64,000 bases of DNA, from NCBI GenBank assembly GCA_035235625.1, contig CP141144.1:32734014-32798013 (forward strand), given 5' to 3'. A program made the position numbers and the translations under genes. Every line of letters starts with the position of its first letter. The stretch's first letter is position 1. This document shows, in pieces, positions 34,901 to 45,330 of the stretch. A model generated the notes under the pieces. The model saw only the letters and a program-made list of their open reading frames with translations, was not told where the DNA came from and did no database searches. The stretch comes from Saururus chinensis (lineage: Eukaryota; Streptophyta; Magnoliopsida; Piperales; Saururaceae).

Positions 34901-35071
34901 AATTTAATCTAAAACCCATAAATGTGAAGTTGATTTTAATTAAAGTATTTTGAAATCCAAATTTTTTTAAACCACTGAATTTAATCAAAAAAGCTTAAGC
35001 CACACAATAACCGTTAGTTAGTAAATAAAATTAAATATAAACTAGTTTAAGATTAGAATCCTTACAAAAAG

Positions 35072-35330
35072 TGAGCAAGAACACCTTAGATTACCTTTAC
35101 ATAGGTAGGCTAGGCATATCGAAGGAACTAGTCATCTCTAAGTAATGACAATGATTCCACTGTCCACATTTGACTATTTTCTATATTGTGGGACACACAT
35201 GCTCTAGTTTTACTTCATTTATCTGCTTTTTTTCATGTCATTTTATTCATAGATTTTGAACAAGAAAAAAAGAATATAATAAAAAACTCAAAAAATTTAG
35301 TGTAGCTTTTCACCCTAATGTGGGTAACAT
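35072..35330 (+). repeat. Family C element, 3' non-coding piece
   Basis: This continues the C element from 12909. Bases 35080-35140 (caccttagattacctttaca, then gtaggctaggc) match 44890-44930, and the A-rich run at 35240-35300 matches 45050-45115. It ends where an inverted C copy begins. Confidence 0.6.
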
Positions 35331-36678
35331 TATAGAAAATATCACATGCACCCACTATGCTAGAATCTATCCTTCCCCTTTTCACCCTAGACAGGGTGGG
35401 TTAGGCACCATTTTAAGCTCTTTAATTGTCTCTTTTGCCTTCACAAAGATAGTAGGTTTTGCTAAGGGTGTCGATAAGAAATACCTAAAATGTAAGCCAA
35501 TTTTATTTGTTTGATCTATACTAAACATAGTCTCTAACTTCTTCTTCCCACTCCAGAACACATCTAATTTCTCATTAGAGGACATGAGTTCTCTATCAAG
35601 AGCACTAGAATTTTCTTTCTCAATCTCTAGGTCTTGCTTAAGGTCATTCACCTCTCTCTCTAGTTTATTGTTTAACTCCACTATTCTTTTAGTCTCTTGA
35701 GAAGACCTAACTAGTTCATCTTCTTTATTCGTCAATTCTCTCTTAAGATTTATAGTTCTCTTAGTTAAAACTAAATGCAATTAAAGGAATCCCTTAAACT
35801 CATCAGAATCAATTTCAGACTCTGAGTTCTCTTCAAGAAAAGTGGACTCATGAGAATATTCTTCTAAAATATCATCCACCACACTTGTATGGATAGAAGT
35901 ATACTTTCACAATTCTTCTAGAAGAACTCTAATCAAAGTAAGTTGTTTAAAGAACTTTTCCGCTTTTCTTATAATCAAACCCCTTTTTCTTTTAAAGCTT
36001 CTCCTCAAAAGAATTGTCAAAATTCAAGTTAGGATAATTAGCAACAAAATGACCTAACTTTCCACATTTAAAACATTTCAAATTCTTCTGATCTTATTTT
36101 ATTGGCCTCTCATATCTCTTTTCCCATTGTTCCTTCCCAGAATTTTGACCCTTGAAGTTCTTAGCTAATAAAAGCATTAGTTCTTCATCATTTTCACATT
36201 ATTCATATTTAAGTAAGGTGTTTAAAAGCTTCCTTTAACTTTTTTCTTGGTAGTTCTTCTAGATGCTTTTAGAATTATCACATTTGAAGCCTAGATACCT
36301 TCACAACCTTAGTTCGCTCGTTATGTTTTACCAATTTCTCTTAAGCAACTTTGACAGTCACTTTTAGATATCAACCTATATTGTTATTTTCCTATAGCAT
36401 TGAATAAATCACTAAGGGCTTTACTATTTTGATTAGGTAGTCTAGTCTCATTCTCATCCCAATCTATTTAATCTTTTAGAATTGAGTTTCTGTCCCTATC
36501 TTTTGTCATTGGAGGACTCCAGCTTTTACAACTGCTTTCCAAACATTCCCATCAATCGCTTATATAAATGCTCGCATCATATTCTTCCAATATTAGGAAT
36601 TTTGTCCATCAAACAAAATGGGTCTATTCATAGAATTTCCCAAGTCCCCATGTTCATATGTTGAATTGTTCAATCCAT
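35331..36678 (-). pseudogene. Copia-like gag pseudogene, inverted family C copy 2
   Basis: The start ATG is at 36678, followed by STYEHGDLGNSMNRPILFDGQ, the standard copia gag opening and intact here. The UBN2 core follows with stops (KLVKHNERTKVVKVSRLQM near 36270). The knuckle near 36080-36040 reads CFKCGKLGHFVANY, with the last Cys changed to Tyr. A coiled coil at 35780-35382 is open for 132 residues (KRELTNKEDELVRSSQETKR, then ELNNKLEREVNDLKQDLEIE). Pol is absent. It is the same gene as 1490-2865 and 39040-40270. Confidence 0.75.
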
Positions 36679-38200
36679 CCATTGAATTCAATTAACAAAA
36701 ATCAACCCAATTGCTACAAATTTAGCGCTTAAATAAGAGAGAATCATGAGAAAAATCACTACCAACCTAGGGCATACAAATCATCATGATTTAATCAAAT
36801 ATTTCTAAAAGAAATACAAGTAAACTTAATTACAAATTAGTATTCAAATAGTATCACAAGAAATCTAGGACAAGCAATTAAAATAAAAAAATTTAAGCAA
36901 GGCTCTAAATAAACATCATGCCAAATATCATTTATACCAACTGACAAAAGCATTTTTTTAATAATCTATCTCCTACTACTAATTAAGAGTTTAATATTCA
37001 TCTAATTGACATAGTGGATCAGTATATTGCTCTTAAAATTACTTTCAACAAGTTAGAATTAATAGTTCTAGCCCTTTTGTACAAAATTTTTTCGATTAAG
37101 GGGGAATGATGAAAACATAATATGAACTCAAACTCACTTTCAAAATATTAGTCAATCATCCATCAATCAATCCATACTAAAACACAACAGTTTATGTGGA
37201 AATCTTCTTATAATCTTTAACAAGCATCTCTTGTTATCTTGACTTTGGCCTTTTGAAAATCTTCAATCTTCAATTGAAGACATGCTTCCACTCCTCTTTC
37301 AATACACATTATTTATTGTCCTTTATTAGTGGATTGTCCTTCAGTTCACCGTAGATCTACAATACAAAACTCAAGTGAATTCTTCTTTTGAAAAATAATA
37401 AGCAATGACGTAAACCCTCTTCTTCTTTTCACATCTTGGTTTTTCTCTCTCTAATTTCGTGATTTCATAACCCTTCTATAGCTCATTAAGTCAATTTTGG
37501 ACTTTTCTTGACTAAGGAAATAAATGGAAATTAAAATGTCTTAAATAAGGTAAAGTGTTTTTAAAATGACCGATTGTTTGAAATTGTGATCAATCGGTCA
37601 CTGTTTTTAATGTGCATGATTCTTTAATCAATCGATCGATAACTCTCATCTTTGTTTTGCATTGGGCTAAAACAATAGGCAATTGAACATGTTCTCCTTC
37701 ATTGTTTCCAGCGATCGATTGTTTTTCTTTTCTTTCATATTTTTATCTTATTTACCCTAAATCCTTTTAAAACCTTTGTAATAAGTTATTACCCTTTTCC
37801 AGGTGATATATGTATGCCATTGTGATCTGGATAAGCTTCAACACCCTTTACATTCTTCGTTCTTTCACCTTGATCAATAAGAACATGTCTACTTTTTTCA
37901 TGTATGTCAATTCCAAATCTGACTCAACGATAACACGTCAAATAAGATTCTAAGATTCATTACATGCATATGGTTTCTTGACATACTTTTGACAAATATA
38001 TCAGGCAACAAACTAAACATATGACTCATACGTTCTTACAACGATGAAAACACACTATGAAAAGTGGTGAAATGAAGGCAAGTGAACTCTGAATAGAATC
38101 TAAATGGAAGGACAAAAACCTTGAACTAACATAAACTTCCAATGGCTAGAAATTTGATGGCAATCAAGAGTTTAAGGGCATCTGAAGCTTTCTCTCACAA
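36679..38200 (-). repeat. 5' flank / probable LTR of C copy 2
   Basis: Non-coding and AT-rich. About 37840-38000 matches the reverse complement of 20-180. It holds GATCGATC-type words at 37560-37720, as does the other C flank at 286-440. Its outer edge is not defined. Confidence 0.5.
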
Positions 38201-38780
38201 GAGTGATGCGATTAACCAGGTAAGGTAATAATTTTAAGTGAAACAAAGCCATGTATAGGCTCAAAATTCATATATAAAGTCAAATAAAGGATATTAAAGG
38301 TTAAACTGCGCTCTAGCAGTATTCAAAGCAAAAGAACAATTTCCCAATGTGGTGGATAATGAACAAGGGCCTTAATTTAGAGCTTCAAAACTCAATAGTC
38401 ATTTGCAGCTAGAACGAACCCATGGTGGGCTTTCTGAGCATGGGCTTTTTATTTCAATCTTAGACTCCTCCTAAGTGGACTTGCAACAGTCTTGGGTCAA
38501 GCCTTGTGTTCCATAGATGCCTCCAATTTTGTTATGTAGTGATTAGCTAACTGACCTACAACAATATCCTTACCTTCATTAAGGTATATTGACCACTAAT
38601 CATGTTTCTTTTCATTTTAAAAGAAAATTAATTCATTTTACTCTCAACAAATGAACAAATAAAAAATAAAGCAAAATGCTACACTTATTGTTTTCTTTAA
38701 TATCATATTCCATTTCTATGTTTTTTTATTTAAAACTTATGAATAAAACCAACATGAAAACAAAGTAAAATGAACGAAAA
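38201..38780. other. Unassigned AT-rich stretch with family C 3' similarity at its right end
   Basis: Bases 38550-38650 match the reverse complement of the C 3' region at 45170-45240 (words attaattttcttttaaa and accttaatgaag). Left of that I recognise nothing and see no coding pattern. Confidence 0.4.
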
Positions 38781-40270
38781 CTAAAGTATGTGTGCCCCAA
38801 AAGATTGAAAGCTTTTATTCATGGACAAATCAAATCAATCTCTTTACTTAGAAAAGATAGTTCCTTAGCCTTGCATCACGAATCTATCCTAAGGAATCTA
38901 AGGTGTTCTTACTTATTTTACCTAATTGATCCTTCAATGATTGAAGATCAATCATCCTCACCCGTACTTTCTTCATCTTCTTCTCTTACACTTGGTGAGG
39001 TAGTCTTGGGGTCATATGAGTAGGGTGTGCTTCTTCTCCTTCTTTCTTGAGCAAAGTTTAGATGGATGGTTATTTTGACACCTTTCTAGTATGGGCATCT
39101 TTATGGCACGTCACAAACTCCCCCAATCCAAAATTTTAAGTTCAACTCCTTTCCTTTTGACCTTGGTGGGTTGGACACTATCTTAGGTTGTTAGTTGCTA
39201 TAATTGGCTTTCACACATATAGTAGGTTTTGCTAAGGAGGTGGATAAGCAATTCTTCAATCAAAAGTTCATCATATTGGTTTTACCTAAGCTCAACAATG
39301 TCTCCATGGTCTTCTTACTACTCTTCAACCCACCTAATTTCTCTTTAGAAGACATAAGTTCTCTATTTAAGGCACAAAATTTCTCTCACTATCTTGTTTA
39401 AGGTCATTCTTAAAGACGCTAACCCCCGTCTCAAGATTAATAATGTTCATCTCCATCAACCTATTTGACTCTTGAGAAAGTCACACTAATTCCTCTTTTT
39501 TTTTTTTCAAATCTCTCTCAAGGTCTTTCTAGACAAAACTAGAAGTTGTTGAAGGAACCCCTTATCCAAATTTAATTCAAAATCTGAGTGCAATACAAGG
39601 GAAGTAGACTCAAAAGTCACTTTATTGGAATGATCTTCCTTCACACTTACTTGGAAGACAACATAATTGCACTATTCTTCTTCCTCAATAGAGCTCTCAT
39701 AAGAGTAAATGGCTGGAAGGCATTTCCCCCTTTTTCTTTTTATCAAAGCCCTTTCATTTCCTAGGCTTTTCATAAGAAGAACTATTAGAATTAATATTAG
39801 GACAATTAGCAGAAAAATGACCTAACTTACCACATTCAAAATACTTAATGTTCTTCCTATCTCTTTTCCTCTTATTTCTTCCTTGATTTTGACCCTTAAT
39901 CCCAAACCTAAAGTTCTGATATTTCAATAATTTCTTAATTTTTTTTGTCAACAAGAGCATTTATTCATCTTCACTCTCACTTTCTTCATATTCTTCTAGG
40001 GTATTCAAAACTTTAGACTTCTTGGAATACTTCTTACTTGTTCTTAGGGCAATTTGTTTTTGTTTTGATCTTTCAAACAATTATTTCTTGTTTTCATAAG
40101 ACTCCTCTTCTATCTCAAAGGTTCTTATCTTTCATATGACCTCCTCAATGTCTAAATTGATAATTTTCTTAGATTTCTTAATTGCAGCACTTTAATTTTT
40201 AATTTAGATGACAAGGACATTTAGATTTTCCTAACCACAAGGTAAGTAATATTGGCTCTCCTAGTTGATC
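38781..40270 (-). pseudogene. Copia-like gag pseudogene, inverted family C copy 3 (N-terminus lost)
   Basis: Reading from 40270: a UBN2 tail with many stops, then the knuckle at about 39840-39795 (YFECGKLGHFSANCPN, with the first Cys changed to Tyr) following a Lys/Arg-rich patch (GRNKRKRDRKNIK), then a coiled-coil region near 39350-39560. The first third of gag is missing because the D LTR starts at 40271, right at the word ctagttgatc (equivalent to about 1981-1990 of the first copy). Bases 38780-38940 are C 3' sequence, matching 44850-44950 inverted. Confidence 0.7.
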
Positions 40271-40851
40271 TGTAACATCCTGGATTTTTCTAAATTCCTG
40301 AAGTCGGCCATGTGAAAATTAGGGTATTAGATCCCTTGAACTTCTTATGAGAATAACTTGATCATCAGTTAGAATTAGTGTTTTGAACTAATATGGATGA
40401 AAAGTAGACAGAAAGAGTTTCGAAATGCAACCAAGAACATGCAAATTGGAGTTTGGATGAGGGATATACGACCGTTCGAAGTTGAGCATATCGCATAGGG
40501 CCCGTTGACCCGAATTGGATGTCCTAAACATAATAGAAATTGGGGGTCCTAAATGTACTATGAGTTGGGAGTCCTAAACATACTAGGAGTTGGGAGTTCT
40601 AAATTAACTAGGAATTAGAAGTCCTAAAAGAACTAGGAATTGAAAGAGGGAGAGAGTGCTAGCGGGACAAGGACTCCAAGCAAGAAGAGGACGTTGCCTT
40701 AATTTTTCTACGATGAGATGCATGCGAGCAGAGGACTTCTAGCCGGAGTTGGAGTCCGAGGAATGCTAGGAGAGCTGGGAAACTTGCAGGAGGGATCAGC
40801 TATATTTTTAGTTGAGTTGGGGCTCTTTTGGGACTAATTTGAGCATGTATG

Positions 40852-41214
40852 TGATGTGGACGATTGTCCACATCATGGAGCGGTGCAGGGAAACTGGGAA
40901 AGGGGAGAGTGGATGGCATGGCCATCAGACAGAAAGGGGAGAAGCACAAAAGAAAGGGAAGAAGATTAGACAATTAATCATTCACTAATTCACTTAGGGC
41001 ATAGCCCTTACATTTAAATAGGCTAACTAATGAGCTCACTAAGAAGCACCTAAGGCCCATTAGCATAATTAACATAAATAACTAATTACCTAATTAACCA
41101 AATTACATAAATACCCTTATTTCATAATACTAATTAAAGCACTAATTACCCTAGCATGCAGCTCCAGTGGCAGCCTTAGAACGTGCACAACAGAGCCCTA
41201 GAACGTGCACAATA
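40852..41214 (-). mobile_element. Family A-type solo LTR inside the D LTR
   Basis: This is 363 bp with TSD GTATG at 40847-40851 and 41215-41219. The empty site is seen in the other D copy (gagcatgtatgtggg, reverse complement near 23200). It starts TGATGTGGAC. The canonical end GTGCACAACA occurs at about 41183-41192, followed by a 22-bp near-copy that ends ATA at the TSD, so the terminus looks duplicated and mutated. It is the same type as the A LTRs (agggaaa..ggggagag, gtgcacaaca), though diverged. Confidence 0.82.
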
Positions 41215-41320
41215 GTATGTGGGTTGGTTTCCTATTTGTAATGGGGCAGGGATTGGGATTCTAAAATTTTAACTAAGGTTATGCGAGTTCTAGTGGTACT
41301 AGGCTTCCATACCAATCCTA

Positions 41321-41327
41321 TATAAAA
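41321..41327 (+). promoter_or_regulatory. TATA box of the D LTR
   Basis: TATAAAA in the context CCTATATAAAAAAGGGGG. The other D copy has a weaker CTATATCAAAGGGGG at about 23090 on the minus strand. Confidence 0.5.
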
Positions 41328-41974
41328 AAGGGGGCCTCATGACTAGTTAAAGGGAGGTAATTCAAGTATTCAAAACTAGAGGACTGTTGGGCAGCAAACA
41401 CTTTGTTGACAACTTGGAGGAGCTACTGAAAGTGTACTCAACCAAAGGGTGAGCCATCCTTAGCAATTCAGCAAGGCTTGATGCAGTTTTCAGCGAGGGG
41501 CAAACTGGTTTGCAAGAAAGTTGAGACGGTCTTAGATGTTTTGCTTAGTTCAGCCTCCCTCTTCTCCCATCTCTTCCTTCCTCTTCCTTCTCTCAGCAAG
41601 GACCTCCATAACTAACAGCTTTAGAGGGCACAACGAAGCCATCTTTGGATTGAATTCAAAGCCCAGAAGCATAGGAGCAAGAGTTAGGAGCTTTGGGAAA
41701 GAATTGGTAGAGGTAGGTGCATCTTTTTTCACCCTTAAGCATGAGATTTTGGTAGATGTAATTCAACCATAGTTTAGCCTTTCTCTAGGGGAGTTTTAAT
41801 ATCATGAATAAGCCTTTATTAGTCTTGAATGATTGTGATTTTATCTCTTATATATATGGCTGAATTGTTTATCCATGATTCTTATTTTTGTCATCTATCT
41901 TAGCACCATATTATGCATGAATTATTCTGATTATAGTTAGGTATATTATCCTTAATTTGGGTACACACTCTGCT

Positions 41975-42780
41975 GAATTTAATTCCTGGTTTGTGGCCTT
42001 AGTTTAGGCCACACTTTTGCCTATCTAATCTCTAGTTTGTGGCCTTAGTTTAGGCCATACTGTTTTCAATTTAAATATTTAATTTGAAGCCTTGGTTTAG
42101 GCTCTACTTTAGTCAATTTAATCCCTAGTTTGTGGCCTTAGTTTAGGCCACACTTTTGCCTATTTAATATTTGGTTTGTGGCCTTAGATTAGGCCATACT
42201 TTTGTTAATTTAAACGCCTGATTTGAAGCATTGGTTTAGGCTCTACTTTGTCAATTTTATCCCTTTGTGGCCTTAGTTTAGGCCATACTTTTGCCGATTC
42301 AATCCCTGATTAGTGGCCCTGGGTTGGGCCATACTTTTGTCATTTAAATCCATGATTTGAAGCCTTGGTTTAGGCACTACTTTTGCTTAATTAGATTCCT
42401 GATTTATAGCCTAGTTTAAGGCTATACTTTTGCCTAATTAAATCCCTAAATTGCTGCCTTGTTTTAGACTCTACTTTGGCCATACCAAATTCTCAACCTT
42501 AGTTTATGTTATAATAATGCTGAGTAAATACCTAAATTTCAGCCCTTGTTTAGGTTGTATTATTGCCTATCTAATACTTGATTCTCAGCTTAATATAGGT
42601 TGTAATCTTGCTGATTGAATCCCTAATCTTTGAGACTTAGTTCATGATGTATTCATGCTTATTGAATCTCTGAATTTCAGCCTAAGAAGCTTCTAAATTT
42701 CAGCCTATGTTGTATTTGAATTTCAGCTTAAGATGCCTCTAAATTTTAGCCTATATTGTCCCTGAATTTCAGTGTTGATT
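41975..42780 (+). repeat. 46-bp tandem repeats in the D LTR (plus copy)
   Basis: About 16 imperfect units with a period near 46. The early consensus is ttaatccctagtttgtggcc then ttagtttaggccatactttt. The word ggccttagtttaggcc is nearly self-complementary. Later units become aatttcagcctaag-like. Confidence 0.85.
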
Positions 42781-43497
42781 GTGATATATACCTTAGGTTT
42801 AATCTTGATGGTTGTATAAGCCTGAATTTCTCATGTTAGGTAGCTTACTTGAGTTGTTCATCTCAGCCCCAATCCGTTTCATTATAAGGTTGAATTAGTT
42901 AGTTCATCTCAGCAGAAGTCTGAGTCCTTGTCATGTTGATTAGTTCACATGCTTAAGCCCTAAATCTGCCTATTATCTTGCCAATCATGAGAGTCTGTTG
43001 CATGCAGATAGGTTGTGTTTAATATTAAATCTTTGGATGCATTAAGTCATATGTTTATTTAGCATTGTGTTAGTTCACAACAATAGTTGTGGTGGTAATC
43101 TTCCAGACCATTGTGGTCTTCGCTCCTTTGGGACGATAGATCCCTCCAAATGCGCAAACCAAGTTTTTGAGCATCATGGAATGCTCATCTACCTCTGGCT
43201 AGTGTGTCCATGAGCACAGTTGATACCTACATCTCTAGACCCATGGATGATCCAAGTGGATCCCTAGGGATGTTAGGATTTCCTTGCTAATGTGCAGTAC
43301 TCCTTGTGAACTGGACTCAGTTTTTCAAATAACAATAATGAGTTCTTTTTCTGAACGGTGTAGATAACAATTGAGTTGTGCAAGCTTGCAATAGTTAAAT
43401 GCCAGTTTGGGATTATTGTTTATTTGATAACCAGTACTTTGTATATTAGCTTCGTGTGGTACTTTTTGTAGGATGCTTTGCATTGTTTGATATTGTT

Positions 43498-44738
43498 AGT
43501 TGTGACGCATACGTTATGCATCGCTAATAGGAATTATTTTTATTTTAAAAAAATTTAAATTAAAAGAGATAGAGAGAAAGAGAGGAGAGAAGAGGGAGAG
43601 AGGGGAGAGAGGGGAGAGAGAGAGGAGAGGGGAGAGAGAGGAAGAGAGAGGAGGAGGTGAAAGAGAGAGGGAGGGAGAGAGAGGAGGAAAGAGAGAGAGA
43701 GGACGAGATAGAGGGTAGAGAAAGAGAGGAGGGGAGAGAGGAGTGGAGATAGAGCGGAGAGGAAGTGAGAGAGGGGAGAGAGTGAGGAGAAAAGAGAGAA
43801 TTAAAATTATTTTAAAAATTTTAAAAAAATAAAAAAAATCTTAGTAGTGACGCATATATGTATACATCTCTAATAACTTAGGGTGGTAGCGACACATACG
43901 TGTATGGGTCGCTACTAGCCTGTTTTACTAGCAGCGCGTACACGTAGGCATCGCTACTAACAGGGGGTAGGATTCCGGCTCCTCCCTCTCCCCAGGTCCC
44001 CCCTTGTCTCCCCAGTCATAACACCCCCCTCCCTCTGTACCGCAGCCTCCCATTGGCGTCAGATTCAGCACTTGCCACTCAAATCACCCTGCCTATTGCA
44101 TGATTTTTTTTAAAAAAAATTGAAGTTATTAGCGCGACACTTATAAAATTGTCGCTAAAGGCTTTTATTTTTTTAATTTTATGAAGCATTAGTGATGCTT
44201 CATAAAGTGTCAGTAATACACAAAATTCTTCTTTTTAAATATGTTTTTTCATTAATGACGCTTTACATATGCGTAGTGAAAAAATATTTTGTACTATTTT
44301 TTTATATTAGTGATGCATAAAAAAGTATCGCTAATAATCTATTATTAGCAATTAGCGACGCCTATACCTATGAGTCACTAATAAGTTGTTATTTATTTAT
44401 TTTTAAATAATTTTTTGTATTAGCGACATTTAATAAAGCGTCTCTTGTAATCAATTATTAGCGATGCTTAATCATTATGCATCGCTAATAATTTACTATT
44501 AGGGACACTTTATTATGCGTTGTTAATAGTAAAATAATTAGTGACACATTGATAAATGTTGCTAATGTTGCACTATTAGCGACGCTTTGTGTTAAGCGTC
44601 GCTAATGAGCAATAACGACTGGTGTTTTATCAACGTATTGAGCGATGCTTTGTAGGCATTGCTGATAGTAATGGCTGGCGCTTATACTATTATTAGCGAC
44701 TCTTATAAGCGTCACTGATAGTCCTTTTTGTTGTAGTG
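43498..44738. mobile_element. CACTA-type (En/Spm) element end with subterminal palindromes
   Basis: The right terminus at 44721-44738 reads, on the minus strand, CACTACAACAAAAAGGAC, the typical CACTA inverted-repeat end. Inside are a dozen or so copies of TTAGCGACGC and variants in both orientations, as in CACTA subterminal regions. The left terminus with CACTA was not found; the D LTR abuts instead, so the element is truncated or deleted. No transposase was seen. The flanking three bases are TGT, but no matching left copy can be shown. Confidence 0.7.
43560..43800 (+). repeat. Purine tract (GA-rich, about 240 bp)
   Basis: It consists of almost only A and G, in words agagag, gggagag and gaggaga, with a few isolated T, C interruptions. 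It is embedded in the CACTA-type segment. Confidence 0.95.
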
Positions 44739-44744
44739 TGTGTG

Positions 44745-45330
44745 TGACAATTGCCTAGTGAGACCCATACTAGAAGAGAATGTCCTATGAATTATCCTCT
44801 TAAACTTAGGTCAAAGAAGATTGACAAGAAGCACACTACTCGTTAAGCTTTGAAGGATCAATTGGGAATAGCGAGAAAGAGTACCTTAGATTACCTTAGG
44901 ATAGGTTGGGTAGGCAAAGCCAAGGAGATTCTCATCTATAAGTAAAGAGATAGTAATTTGTGTCCATGTTTTAATTCTTTTTATTTCTTGGACATTCATG
45001 TTTTTTTAGTTGTGTTGCATTTTACTTTGTTTTTACAATTTTTTAATTAATACATTTTGAAGTAGAAAAAAAATAGAATAAGATCATAAACACAAAAAAA
45101 ATTATTGTAGTTTTCCCCGAGTTTGCAATTGGCCATGTTTTGGTTTCTTAATAGTTCAACTCTTGAGACATGTTGAAATTAATTTTCTTTTAAACAGAAA
45201 AGCAACATGGTTAGTGGTAAAACATACCTTAATGAAGAGAATGATACATCAGGGAGAGTGAAGATCAATTTGATTTTCTTTTGCTTGAAGTTACTATTCT
45301 CTTATTTTAGAAATTTGCACATATCATGTT
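44745..45330 (+). repeat. Family C 3' region, copy 4
   Basis: It matches 12.87-12.91 plus 35.07-35.30 kb (words gaaggatcaattggg, accttagattacctta) and the reverse complement of 38.55-38.65 kb. Non-coding. Confidence 0.6.

Larger units (their letters stand above)
12915..35066 (-). mobile_element. Family B element: Tekay/Del-like chromovirus with four later insertions or exchanges
   Basis: This is a full-ended minus-strand Ty3/gypsy element. TSD AAAAG lies at 12910-12914 and 35067-35071. The 3' LTR is 12915-18609 and the 5' LTR 26641-35066. Removing nested elements and their TSD copies leaves 3453 bp in each. Internal order is gag, protease, RT, RNase H, integrase, chromodomain. Long LTRs, the GRVFAIS motif after the knuckle and the HPCRSPLC motif after integrase point to Tekay/Del (family knowledge). 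Later events: G solo LTR in the 3' LTR, D LTR in RNase H, A element 2 in the 5' LTR. Every coding domain has stops. Confidence 0.9.
26641..35066 (-). repeat. 5' LTR of the B element (split by A element 2)
   Basis: Parts are 26641-26934 and 31913-35066. Plus-strand ends are TGTCACACCCC and CCTTACA. It aligns with the 3' LTR at 12915-18609. No genes: ORFs at 33842-34063 and 34728-34988 are chance. Relative to the 3' LTR it has lost about 65 bp of the palindrome-rich segment near 33945-33975, and its TATA box (near 34640) is mutated. Confidence 0.88.
40271..43497 (+). mobile_element. Family D LTR, 3'-truncated
   Basis: It starts TGTAACATCC and matches the reverse complement of 23787 down to about 21200. 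The last 0.8 kb of the LTR is missing where CACTA-type sequence starts. It carries the A solo LTR at 40852-41214, a TATA box and a 46-bp repeat array. No gene; the ORF pair at 41536-41772 lies in the transcribed part of the LTR without a family motif. Confidence 0.83.
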
